In this document: positions 22,491 through 34,080 of the stretch, in pieces | Position numbering within the stretch: position 1 is the stretch's first letter | Layout of the letters: every line of letters starts with the position of its first letter | Assembly (NCBI GenBank): GCA_910589415.1 | Contig: OU342634.1 | Location: 15,993,144-16,057,143, forward strand | From: Malachius bipustulatus | Lineage: Eukaryota; Arthropoda; Insecta; Coleoptera; Melyridae | Direction: 5' to 3' | DNA length: 64,000 nucleotides | Position numbers and translations under genes: made by a program | Notes under the pieces: model-generated | Databases searched by the model: none | What the model was told of the DNA's origin: nothing | The model's input: only the letters and a program-made list of their open reading frames with translations

Positions 22491-25400
22491 ATTATTGTGG
22501 GGGGTAGAACGGTTTGTAGAATATAAGGATGAGTTGTTGACATCATGGTGAAGCATTCGCTTTTCCAGCCAGTCTAATGGAAAAGTCATCTGGAGTAAGG
22601 CGGTGGATGTCATTGAAACCGCCAAGAAATTTAGTTTCTGGACACTCTTCTACAAAATGAGTAATTGTTTCCTCAACTTCGCCACAAGTGAGATAATTTA
22701 GACTTGGAACTGCCATCCATTTGAATAACAATATTGAGTTACAGCGTCCATGGCCAAGTTCTTAAACGATTCAGTTTACTCCAGAGCTTTTTCGGTAGGT
22801 CGAATCCGGAAACTTCCTTTGTTGGATCTTGGATAAGGTGATGATTGAAAACATTCTGAACTCTCCATTCAGACTTCCAAAAATCCAGTGGGGAAAAGAT
22901 CTCATGATTTTGTTGCCAAAATGGATTTCGAGATTTCGGACTTGTAGGAGGATTCTGAAGATCATACCAGATTGGAAATTCCGGTGTGCATTTGTCGAAT
23001 TCTCGCTTAGCCGCTATTTGTTTTCTGATTCTTGGTGGTATAATGTTTGAAATTACCGGCAGCCAAGGTGTTGGAGTTGACTTAATACAACCAGTAATAA
23101 CTCGCATGGTGGTGTTCAATTCAGAATCAATTTTATGGACATGAGCGCTATTCAACCAGATTGGACAACAATATTCGGCCGTAGAATACACAAGTGAGAT
23201 GCTTGCAACTCTTAATGTGTCTGCATTAGCTCCCCAATCCGAACCGGCAAGTTTATGTAAAATGTTGTTTCTTGTTTTAAGTTTCTTGGGTAATTTGTCG
23301 ATATGCGGCTTGTAGGTTAATGAAGTATCAAAAGTTACTCCAAGATATACTGGATTGAAATTGTGTTTCAAGATTACATTGTTCATCGAGACTTGTAATT
23401 TTCGATGTTTTTCGTGGGTTTTCGGGTGGAAACAAGATCCTTCGTTTTTATTGGGATTGGGGCAAAGACGCCATTTCTTGAAGTAGTCTACCATTATTTG
23501 GATGTCTTCATTTAGTACATTTTCGATTTCTTCAAAACATTTATGCTGATAAGAAAGAGCCAAATCATCAGCGTATATGAATTTTCTGCAGGTAGTCTCT
23601 GGTAAGTCACTGGTATATAAGTTGAACAATAATGGCGCTAGTACTGATCCTTGAGGAAGTCCATTATTCAGGTATTTGACTTTGCTGCTTTTTTCATAAA
23701 TGAAAACTCGAAGTTTCCGGTTTGATAGCATATTATCAATTAAGGTGACAACTCTTCTGCAATTAATGGTTTTGTATAATTTGTGAAGAAGGCCATCTTT
23801 CCAAACAGTATCATATGCGGATGTTAGATCAATTAAGGCAATTCCTGTTTTCAGCTGTTTTTGAAAACCTGTTTCGATGTAAGTAGTGAGTGATAATACT
23901 TGATCACAACAGTTTCTGTTTGGACGAAAACCAGCTTGTTCTTGGGGAAGCATATCATTTATTAAAGGAAAAATTCTGTTGTAAATCATCCTCTCCATCA
24001 CCTTATAACATACACTTAGCAATGATATAGGTCTATAATTACTTGGATCATCTGCTATTCTCCCTGGTTTCAAGATTGCAATAACCTTTGACTGTTTAAA
24101 CTCGGTAGGTAATTTCCCCGAAAGTAATATGTCATTGAAGAAGGACAGTAATCAATTTTTTGCAAAATTTCCCAGGTGTTTCAAAAATTCTGGGTAAATT
24201 CCATCAAAGTCAGCAGCTTTTCTGATTTTAGTTAACTTGATGGCTGCTTTCAATTCTTCGAAGGTGAAAGGTTGTCCTATTTCGTCGGAAATCTCTGCTT
24301 GCTTCTTTTGTTTTTGTATAGTCTTTTTTGTTTTATTGACTTGATATTTGTCAATGTTTATCATGTTCGACACTTTGACTAAGCGAGAAGCTATCGCATT
24401 TGGAGATATTTTCGATTGGATTTTCTCTCGTTGATTGGCTGTTTCTAGTTTTCGCAGTAAAGACCAACTACTACGACTTGAATCAGTAAAATTCATACTC
24501 TCCATTAACGTAATCCACTTATTTTTCCTTGCACTGTTTGAAGATTTTAATATCAAGTTTGCATTATCATGAGATGGATTGTTTGAATATTGTTGAAACA
24601 AATCTTTGGTTTCTTGAGACCAGCCGGGGATGTAATTTTTGCGAAAACCCCTTGGAATTGTTTTCTTGGCTGATCCTTTTAAAAGTTTGCTTTTTGAAAA
24701 TTCCACCTTGGTTTTGGTATTGATGATACAAGGGGAATTTGAAGACCAATATATAGGATACTCGGTCGATGTTGACTATGTGGAAAACTTGCAGCACTTT
24801 TCTGAAAGTCTGTAATGGTCTATAATCGTTATCCATGGAGACGACGCATAGGTCTGGATTGTAGTCTCTATTCCATCTAGCCGAGTGAAAAGTTTTGTTG
24901 TCTTTGGTATAAAAAACGAGATGTAAATTGTTTATCTCCATCCATTCCTGTAGTGAAATTCCATTTTGGTCTGAATTGTCATATAACCATTGAACATGAT
25001 GACAGTTGAAATCACCAATGTATATTGCAGGATGAGGAGATGCAGTGTCGAAATCATGGGGCCATTGAGCATTCGGAGGTTTATAAACATTGACTATATG
25101 CACGTCTGAAACTTTAATTGTGACCAGATAGATGTCTGAAATAATTTGTGCATAGACCTTCTCAAAATTGGTTATTAAATCTTTCACATATGAGGCTATA
25201 CCATGAACACCACTGCACAGAAAGTCTACTAAATGATATCCGTTAATCGAACCTCTTGTGCGTAACTGTTCTTCAGTATCAGTATGCGTCTCTTGAAAGG
25301 CAATAATGTCAATTTCACCATCAATGCAAATCTTCGATAGATAATCGAATTTATCTTTACTTAGTCCTTCGATGTTTAGTTGGAAAATTTTTCAAGATGG

Positions 25401-25600
25401 GCCAAGAGTCAAAATCGGGGATCTGAAACAGAATGCTGACCGGGAGGTATCCGTAACGGATGCAGTCCGGTCTTCTACGTAACGCCTGTTATGGTTCACA
25501 TTGAATTGTGAACCATGATGGCCTCTTGCAACAGGGCCGATGTTATCCATCAATGTATTTGGCTAAGTTCTCACCACAATTGTTTAACTTCAATATGAAG
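22490..25600 (-). mobile_element. Degenerate non-LTR retrotransposon (minus strand)
   Basis: This is a nearly complete ORF2 with short flanks. The 3' end lies near 22490-22500, where coding homology gives way to AT-rich sequence. The 5' side fades near 25600. No ORF1 is visible upstream, so the copy is probably 5'-truncated. The few lesions in the ORF (see the pseudogene entry) suggest moderate age. It is a different lineage from the element at 15.2-19.7 kb: the motifs PHSQHRPSILYIG, PRWNFQKANF and KTIPRGFRKNYIPGW between endonuclease and RT are absent there. Confidence 0.85.
22543..25550 (-). pseudogene. Non-LTR retrotransposon ORF2: endonuclease/reverse transcriptase, broken
   Basis: Read from 25550 downwards, a frame from an ATG passes a TGA near 25402 and enters the endonuclease (LNIEGLSKDKFDYL, IIAFQETHTD, YIGDFNCHHVQW). 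A frameshift near 24785 moves to the frame with PHSQHRPSILYIG and RWNFQKANF. A second near 24690 moves to KTIPRGFRKNYIPGW. An in-frame TGA near 24151 sits just before the reverse transcriptase, which then stays open to 22739: NYRPISLLS, QAGFRPNRN, LIDLTSAYDTVW, GLPQGSVLAPLLF and the catalytic YADD. A last frameshift near 22765 joins GHGRCNSILL to the C-terminal cysteine-histidine motif (LTCGEVEETITHFVEEC). No RNase H is visible. The enzyme cannot be made from this copy without readthrough or frameshifting. Confidence 0.93.
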
Positions 25601-28345
25601 GTAAGAAGACAATTCGCATAAATCGGCCATAATGGGGTCTAGAGAAGCACCATTTCAAGATTTAAAACTGTGTAATAACGTTTTCCTTCCTTTCTACTAA
25701 CGTTTTCCTTACTACAAAAAAAAAAAAAGAATCGCGAGAACTATGACTGAATCGCTATAAATGAGTCCTGTAAGCAAATAATAATAATAACGAAATCCTG
25801 ATCTGGACTCTGGACCTGTCTCGCTAGGAACGACGATGGGAGCTTTGGGAGCTGTTAGAGGTGACAACCCTGACACGTAACATCCGCCAAATCCACTATA
25901 GAAGGAAAATGGCGGATATGTCGTATATTAATATAGGGAAATTATAACTTACCTTACCCTACACATTTAGTAGATTGCCCTTCTGATATCGCCAAGAATC
26001 AGGAGATTACTCATCTCAAGATTCTCAAGCAAGTCCGTCAACGGTTTTTGCATGCAGCTAACCTGAATTTGATCTAACATGATGTCATATGTGTGGCACG
26101 TACCACGTACATGTATTTAATTCTTCATCTATATCGTATAGGGGTACAATAAGGCTTTTCTGGTTAAAATTTACTGAATTCTATTAAAATAGAGAAGAAT
26201 CAACTTTCTAAAGAAGTGAGTGATATTTGAGCTTGACACCGATTTTGCAAACCATATGTTACTAGAAATACGTATGTAAGATTGCCGAAGAGATTTTAAA
26301 AAAGTATAAAAGACATAAGTATTATAATAAAATCGATAAAATCGTTGTCTTACAATAATTGTTACTTTTTTACTTTATTTTATTTTTATTTTATTGAGCT
26401 GAAACAGTTTTTTTTTCTTATATCATACCATAAATAGTTTTTCAGCGTATCCTGACGTTTTACCATCATTTATTACTATCTCTCTCCTCTCAAGGATGTG
26501 CTTCTATAAACATTTCTATATACCGAACACGACTTACCTCATCTCTGTAAACAAAAAATCATTCACTGCTCTCTATAGGTATGTCTCCGAGCTATCTGAG
26601 AGTTTGACGTAGGAAGAATAAATATGTATTTAGACTGGCTTGATCGATACCAATATTGGCTGCAGAAACTAAAAAAAAAGTGCTCTCTTTTGTTCCTCAT
26701 CAGTGTCGTCACTTGGGAACATTCTGTGGATGCGCGGAGTCGGAGCATGTCACGAGCAGAAATCCGAATTGCATGTCTTTTTGTACAACTCAACCTCCGC
26801 CCGCAACGTTTCCTTGTATGATATAACTGAGTGCAGTCGTTTTCCCATCAGTGGTTTTCAATTCCTCGTTTACGTTTATATAAAATAGTAAATAGCAGCT
26901 GAATTGATATGGTGATGTAGCTCTATGAAACTACATTTAGGTACTTACCTGTCTAATATATTGTAACTCACTGTTACCAAATAACATCAACATAAGATTA
27001 TTATTACTGCCATTATGGCAGACTTCCGTCGTAAGCTTACGTTGTTTTGTTATGTAAAGATATCATCAATATCGCGTAGGTTAACGACCTAGTTAATTGA
27101 TGCAATAGATTTAACTGACGAGTTTAACATCGAGATAGGAGGCAGCATATAGTTCTAGTTCTGCACATTCCCTTACGGTTAGACTTAGATTGTCTTACAC
27201 CTAAACCTAAACTTTGCCGTCATGCCATTAATAATATGTCTAGCTCGAGAGGTACCCATACAAGCCGCGAGGAGAGAGACGTAAATCACAACCGGCATGA
27301 ACAGGGGTGTTATTATTCTATAGTGTTCAGTTCTAAGGCATTTGAATTAATTATAAATCACGAGATCGGTGGGTACAACCGCCGACAAAATATTTGTGTA
27401 TGCATTATGTTTGTTGTACGAGATTGTACGTTTTGCCAAAATAATAATGCTATTGTAACCTAATCTATATATTCTAAATACTTTAAATATTAGTGAGATA
27501 ACTCTTATTTCTAAAAAAGTTGCAAAACGGTCTTCTCCTAAGAAGAGGTAAACAATCTCATTTCTTCAGTGGTGCTGGGAACTTCAAAAGATTGAGCTGG
27601 TATTCTTGTACTTATACAATTTGTAAAATATAGGAGCTTTCTCAAGAAGATTTTAGAAAACATGGAGTAGGTAGTAGATAGTCCCAAAAACTGTAACAAT
27701 AATTATAAAATCAAATTAGATTTTATATAATTATCAGAAAATGATTACTCACCCAGTCTAATTACTGGTCCAGGGACAGATTATGAAGATATGAAATGAC
27801 CCACGCTGTTGACGGTTCAAAAGGAGATAATGTTTCTCAATTACTCACGCGCGCTCTGCTTCTCGATCTCTCTTATCTTCCAGACGAAATGCGAAAAAGC
27901 AACCAAGGAAGTTTTCATTGAAGAGTGTGTAACGCAGAAAAGAGGGAGAGAATTACTCACATGTAAAGACACAAATTTATTTCGTCAGGGCCGTCGTTTT
28001 TCTAGTCACTCACCGTTTCTCTTGCCTTGCGACGTCTCGGCTCACTCCCTAAAGAGATTAAAACTTGCATAAGTGTCTTATTCCTCCTAAAGCTTGCTTA
28101 AGCTTATCATTAACTAACGCTTAGCCTTCTTGGTAGCCTCTCTCTAGGGTTTTGACATCACCTTGCTGAAGATACGTAAATCACTGTTCAAGGTCATTGC
28201 TGAAGTTACTCGACTCAAGACTCTACTCAAGATATCTTGCTCTTTAGCCGTTGATCGTAGCCTTGCCAAGGTTTCCGCGCCAAGGCACGCTGTGCATGGT
28301 AACCAGGACCCACCTCGGTCCTCCCGATCTCAAGGTCGCTCACGG
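25601..28345. other. Non-coding stretch with short A-runs
   Basis: Includes a poly(A) run at about 25718-25731. Small open frames near 26600-26820, 27236-27463 and 27809-28072 match nothing I recognise. The 27800-28345 part is less AT-rich and leads into the minisatellite. No gene is called. Confidence 0.4.
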
Positions 28346-28545
28346 GTGGTCGGCAGGATCCTCTCGATCCTTCACTCCCGGGAGAGCACCAGGTGGTCAG
28401 CAGAATCCATCTTGATCCTTCACGTCCGGTTAGAGATCACTAGGCGTTCTGCAGGATCATCCTCTCGATCCTTCACACCCAGTTACAGAAACCACTCACA
28501 GGCGATCGGCAGGATCATCCTCTCGATCCTTCACGCCCGGAACAA
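28346..28545. repeat. GC-richer minisatellite, 4 units of 48-58 bp
   Basis: The core GATCCTTCAC occurs at 28366, 28414, 28467 and 28525, so successive units are 48, 53 and 58 bp. Each core is preceded by GGCAGGATC or a variant and followed by CCCGG or CCAGTT. Short words GGCCACACTGGCC and GGGCCACACGGGCC follow at about 28552 and 28592. The changing, non-triplet spacing argues against the 136-codon frame through this region being a protein. Confidence 0.85.
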
Positions 28546-28629
28546 AATCAGGCCACACTGGCCTCCACTCTGACCTACACATGCAGGTCACTCGGGCCAC
28601 ACGGGCCCACTAGAACTCTACGATCAACG

Positions 28630-30116
28630 CTCATTTCTACTTTACACTTCAGCAATTTAGACATCTTCAGCATTAATTAACCTTTGTCTCTCAATAAGTA
28701 CTTATCCTGATTCTGTCTTTCACTGATTTACCTCTATGCCTATTCATGCTTTATTTATTCGTGCTTTACATGCTTACATGCAGTTTCTCCTTTTGACTCT
28801 AAATAGATCTGAGCTCATTAACTTCGACTTCTTAAGACAGGGTAATAATAATTATTATCTTTATCAATTATATCTCAATTAATAATCATGATTACTTAAC
28901 TCTCCGTTGCTTATCCTAACTCTATTTATCTTAGGAATAGGACACTTAGTGAGTACATCAACTCACCTGTTATCTATTACAAAAGAACGCCAGAATGCAC
29001 CAAACACAACACAAGTAAATCACCAACTCGCGACGTTCAAAGCACAACTGGTCGGGAGTAGGTACTTCCTGCGTCTTACGGTCAAGTAGGGTCATATGGA
29101 TATTTCATTTCTTTCACGCAACGGACGTTAACTCTTCAGCATCCGGATGTTTATATTAACAAAGCGATCGGTTGCGTTACATATCTACTGGATTTTATAT
29201 GTCGATACCAAAAAATATGTAATGAATGAGATTAAATCCGATTTACGTTTTACAAGTGCCACTCTTATCGGATAGTGAAACGAAGATTACTTTATCATTT
29301 CCTTTCCACCTTCCTTACCAGAGATTGCACTGCTTGTACCATTCTTTGGTTTAACTTTTAACTTTTAAGAAATATACCTATTTAGAATATTTCCAATAGA
29401 AAACAGGAAATAGGAAGAATATCTGAATTTTTGCCGCTCTAACGTATATTAATACGTTACAGTGTCTAAGATTCTGCAGTTCATTGTTACATTTACATTT
29501 ACATCAAGCTGCTATGTATGGAATTCCGGACAAGAGGTCGTAAATCATCTAATAGCTGTTAAGCCGCTACCAAAATTATTCACATTTCTAGAGGGATAAC
29601 AATTAATTTTAGTTTCAATTCGCAGCACTGATGTGTCCAGTCACGTTTTGCATTCCATCTAATCTACCGACTTAGAAAATAAGTCGCAAAGGGCTATTAA
29701 AACAGAATAACAGAATAACATCACGTTATTCTCCTTTGCTTGCTTTCCCTTTCTCACTATGCAAGTCTGGGTAATTTTTCCCTAAAAAAAAAAAAACAAA
29801 AACAGGGAATATGTCATCAAAAATAATAACTATACTGTTACGTTCATTGTGAGTTTTGAAATGGAGCAATAAATTTGACTCACTTTCCAGTATCTAAAGT
29901 CTAAATATTCAACTGAAAATCTACCTACCACAAATCGAAGAGTGTCGATCGAAAAGAATACGATTAATTATTATTGACAGTGGTATCACTGAGGTTCAGA
30001 AGCTTGAAGTGAGGATTGGCAAGCGAATAATTCTGATTTAAAATTCGATTCGATGCTTGACTAAAAGTAGAAAATGGTACTCAAATTTCTGAGAATTACT
30101 CATAAGCACAATGGAA
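28630..30116. other. Non-coding stretch
   Basis: AT-rich with a short poly(A) near 29785 and CATTTACATTTACAT near 29490. No gene or inverted repeat is supported. Confidence 0.4.
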
Positions 30117-30492
30117 AAAACCTTCTTGCGCATCAATCGCAGAAATAGTGTATTTTTATGCGATTCAATTCTGAATATTATTTCACCGCTTTTTAAATTG
30201 GCTTTCTGAAATTTTCCATAGTCAGGTCATATTAGCGTAGTGGTTTACTGAGAAAATTTCATTTCATTTAGTTTGAAAACGTGTCTTAGAATGGATTTTT
30301 AAATTTAACAAAATAAAAAAAAAATTGTAAATTTTAATTTTTTTTTCCTTTTCCTGTGTCCGCCACTGGCTAAATTTACTTAAAAAATACTATTCTTTAC
30401 ACTACCTTTAATAAATTCGCAAAAAGTGAAAGGGGAATTTTGAAAACCGAAAATTTGAAATTTTAGAGGAATAAACATCATGTAAAAATATT
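30117..30492 (-). mobile_element. Family-1 element copy 3, truncated
   Basis: The right terminus (AACCTTCTTGCGC, then the stem words GCAGAAATAGTG and TATGCGATTC) and about 360 bp of the adjoining third internal unit are present in inverted orientation. These include CCGCCACTGGCTAAATTT and TTTGAAATTTTAGAGGAATA. Homology stops at about 30492, exactly where a retrotransposon coding remnant begins. The left terminus, microsatellite and first two units are missing. Confidence 0.85.
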
Positions 30493-31687
30493 GTAAAGCA
30501 AAAGGGCCTTGATGTCATGCAGAAGGTCCTTTGCAAAAACATGGGGCCTAAAACCACATGTGGTTCACTGGCTATACACAGCCGTGATCAGACCCATAAT
30601 GACATATGGAGGCCTCTAATCTGGTGGCCCAAGCTATACTAAACCTACCTCCTCTTGATATACATATCAAAAGCGAGGCGAGGATAGGGGCATATAGGCT
30701 GGACCAAAATAACAACTGGGGTAAACCTGGACCACTAGGTCACTCCAGAAGAGCTCATTTCATCAATAACCCATTACTTATGATGCACTCTGATAGGATG
30801 AGCCCTAAAATTACATTTGAGAAAAGCTTCAAAGTCCTAATCGACTGGGAAGAATGGAAACAAATGGAAGAGCTATGTCTGAAAAGAGGACTGATCTGGT
30901 ACACACGGTTCCAAAACAGACGTAGGAGCAGGAGCCGGCTTGTATGGAGTGTCCCCCAGATACAGCATGTCTGTATCACTGGGGAAGCACACCACAATCA
31001 TGCAAGCTGAAATACATGCAATACATAGCAATGTGTCGGAGAATGTATGAGAAGGAACTACAAGAAAAGGGAAATCTACATACCCTCCGACAGCCAGGCC
31101 AGCCTGAAAGCTCTTGCATGCTACAAAACGAAATCAAAACTGGTATTGGATAATGTATCAACGACCTCAACGATCTGGCAAAACAAAACAAGGTAACACT
31201 TGTTTGAGTACCGGGTCACCGAGGAGTAGTTGGTAACGAAACGGCGGATGAACTGACCAAAGAGGGCACGTCAGCCGCCTTCACAGGACCAGAACTACCA
31301 AAAAGATGGTACGTGGCGCGATAGCTAGTTTTGGACAAGTAACCAACACAAAGCATATTGGAACCACATACCAGGCATCAAATATAGCAAGTTAATGGTA
31401 AAAGAACCATCTCCAAAACTTGCCAATGAACAACTGCATTTAAACAATGCAAGTTAAAACAGTGGTGAGACTTCTTACAGGACACTGCCACCTGAGACAA
31501 CACCTGAAGAAGCTGGGCATTTTCAATGGAGAACCAGCATGCAGACTATGCAATGAGGAAGACGAAACAGCTAAATCCAAAGACCCGACACTCAATCATG
31601 GGAAACAATACCAATGACATGATGTCGGGGAAAGCCTTGACAAGCAAATTTCTTAACCTTGTGAAGGGTACAGAGTTATTTGAATAG
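30493..31687 (+). pseudogene. Non-LTR retrotransposon ORF2 C-terminal part with RNase H, decayed
   Basis: Frameshifted pieces in all three plus-strand frames together resemble the C-terminal half of an RNase H-bearing non-LTR ORF2. In order: HWLYTAVIRPIMTYG; LNLPPLDIHIKSEARIGAYRL; a DVGAGAGLYGVSPRYSMSVS stretch near 30918; QAEIHAIHSN near 31000, with the expected catalytic Glu; SDSQASLKAL near 31090, with the catalytic Asp; VPGHRGVVGNETADELTK near 31210, with the last catalytic Asp; RLLTGHCHLRQHLKKLG and CRLCNEEDETA near 31470-31575; and a terminal FLNLVKGTELFE then stop at about 31687. At least four frame changes and several stops make it inactive. The endonuclease and most of the RT are absent, which fits 5' truncation. 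The 134-codon open frame at 30606-31010 is only one piece of it. Confidence 0.85.
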
Positions 31688-33257
31688 CCAAAAACCAATA
31701 GCTACGGAAAGATACAATAAACCTAAATGGCTGCAGCATCACGGACGTAAAAACCGATTTCCGTATCTAGCGACAAACAAACAAAACAAACAAATAGAAA
31801 CCGTAACTTTTCGTCAAAAGCAGCACATGATAGGATTTCTCGGGCACAATGCAGCAAAGTCTTTTTTAATTGAAAATCAAAAATGGTGGTGCTGAGTTCA
31901 CACACATGTCAATGTCACAGAAAGTAACTTAAGATTGATTGATTTCTGATGTGATTGAGACTGATAACTGATTTTAACAGCTCGGTCAACTCATATCTAA
32001 AACATAATTCTCCTACATCTGATTTTTTTAAGTTTGCTTGTAAGATATTTTATGCGTTGTGAATGAGGAATTGATTGAGACATATTATTCTTTATCAAAG
32101 AAAACTGATTGTTTGTTCTGGATTTCAATACGTTATAATAAAGGGTCCAACGAATCCCTCTCCCTACTGATCATGACAGTCTTTAGTGCTTAGTGTCTAG
32201 TGCTTCTGCTGTACATCTGTCGGTCTTTCTTGTTTGATTATAATTATACAGACATGCACGAAATTTACATACAATATCCGTCTTTGATACCCGCTTCTAA
32301 TCACATTCGGCGAAAACGTGACAGAAACACAGGACAGAAAACAGTGATAATACATGTGTCTACGTTGATGAATGCTTTACATGATATCATTAACACATCT
32401 GATTCACTTATGGTTTAATCTGATAGAGATAGAATCGTAATTTGCATTCATGAGTAATTCGCTGCAATGTCGTTATACATATACATTGCATAAAATGAGA
32501 ATTTTAGTGGATAATATGATTTATCAATTTTATCATAATAATAGAAACTAATAGATCAGGCATAAGAGATAAAACAATTCCTCTTTAATACTATTTCTCA
32601 GCACCCTGTATCTAGATTTGTATAGACATCAACATTATTATAAAAAAGATATTTTTTACTAAAATTTTTGACACGATCATTAGGTGCTATCTAGAAAAAG
32701 AAGCAAATTAGGACACATTATGAATTTTCGGTCCAATTGTAGTCCAAAAAATTTATGTGCACCCTGTATAATGATCACTGAAATAAATTAGTAATAGGCA
32801 GTAAATCTATTTTTGCAGTGCCTAATGTTTATTGTTATGTCTCTTACACATACTAATAATACATGGCGCCTTTCCATTATCATATCGTCGCAGACGTTTC
32901 CTCTTGAACGCACATGATGGCATTTAACAAATGAACTCATTTAAATCCCAACATGACGCCAGATTTTTAGTATTAATAAAGAGGGAAAAACTATGAAAAA
33001 AATTTAATAAAAAAAATCTACTTTTTTGCGCTTTAATACTTTTTTTTTACTAAGACAAACGATTATTTTTTTGTAGTAACCTTTTTTAGTTTCTAATCAT
33101 GAAATTTCTGAAAATTTCTGAAATTATTATTGTGCAAGGAAAATTCCAAAAATATTTTTTCTAACTTGGAATTCTATAATTATTAACTTGGATCCTTTCT
33201 GGGACGTACGACTTAAGAAATAGAGATCGTAAGGAGATCTCGATAATAGAGGCTTTT
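31688..33257. other. Probable short retroelement 3' UTR, then non-coding DNA
   Basis: The first 60-200 bp may be the 3' UTR of the upstream remnant (ATGGCTGCAGCATCACGG near 31727). At about 32601 and 32758 GCACCCTGTAT(C/A) motifs look like decayed element ends, both in the same orientation. Nothing else is supported. Confidence 0.4.
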
Positions 33258-33265
33258 AAATTCAA

Positions 33266-33860
33266 GGTCATTATTTACATCCGCGGCTTCTACAGTTTCA
33301 CTATGGCACCTATATAGGGGTGGAGGACATACCTATAGTAACACCAGGACGGTATTAATTTGCTTTGCAAATGAAAGATAAGCGAACAAAAGGGCATCAA
33401 AAGAAGGTCTTCCTGAGTGCGGGCCTGTTTAGAACAGCGAAAATCACAATAAACATGCAAGGTCAGAGTGTCGAGTGGACGGAATAAACATTAAAACCGC
33501 CGGAAACTCGTAATATCAACACCAGGGCCGGTCTGGTAACATACGCAGCATACGAACCGCATTCAAACGTAGTCGGACCATAATAGCGAGCTATGTCTCG
33601 TATTTTATGCAAAATAAGTGCAAAATAAATGCAAAATTCAAAATAAAAACTGTGCTATTGTTAATCTCGAAGATATTCCTTGCCCTGAAAGTGAAAAAAA
33701 AATAGAAATTCGACCGTAGTGCCAAAGAGGCCTTAGTGGTGACCTTGATATTAGTTTGCAATGGCTGTTTTTACTTTCTTACCCACCCAGCACCCCTATT
33801 TCGCTCCTCGGTCCCGAAAAAATTGATGAAACTTAGGAGCCGCGGATGTGAACAATTACC
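33266..33860 (-). mobile_element. Non-autonomous DNA transposon with 8-bp TSD, copy B (595 bp)
   Basis: It starts GGTCATTATTTACATCC and ends with the inverted form GTGAACAATTACC. It is flanked by perfect AAATTCAA repeats at 33258-33265 and 33861-33868. Its ends match those of the element at 12347 in opposite orientation (GCGGCTTCTACAGTTTC and CGAAATAGGGGTGCTGGGTGG on the complementary strand). The central 250-300 bp are not recognisably alike between the two copies. There is no ORF, so it depends on a transposase supplied elsewhere. Confidence 0.92.
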
Positions 33861-33899
33861 AAATTCAATAATTTTTTAGGGAAAACTCCCCCTCATACC

Positions 33900-34080
33900 T
33901 CATCTCGTGTCCCCAAGGTTTAACTTGGGACCGTTGCTATTGTTGTTCTTTGTTAATGACACTTCCGACGTTTAATTTCTCATTAGCTGCTGTGTGATGA
34001 TTTCAAATATTTTCTGTAGTCGTCCAATACATTTCCGAGCCCGAGAGCAATAATCTTCAGATTGACATAAATAAATGAAT
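33900..34080 (+). pseudogene. Short reverse-transcriptase fragment
   Basis: After one correction of frame near 33915, the plus strand reads a stretch like VPQG followed by FNLGPLLLLFFVNDTSD. A second piece near 34000 reads DDFKYF, which fits the catalytic YADD-type region of a Jockey-like reverse transcriptase followed by LQIDINK. The piece is under 200 bp, has stops and frameshifts, and is wedged between copy B of the 8-bp-TSD element and family-1 copy 4. It is a relic and does not match either of the other two RTs closely by eye. Confidence 0.6.

Noticed and set aside
28163..28573. 136-codon plus-strand frame
   Set aside because: It runs through a minisatellite whose unit spacing (48, 53, 58 bp) is not a multiple of three, and the translation has no recognisable domain.
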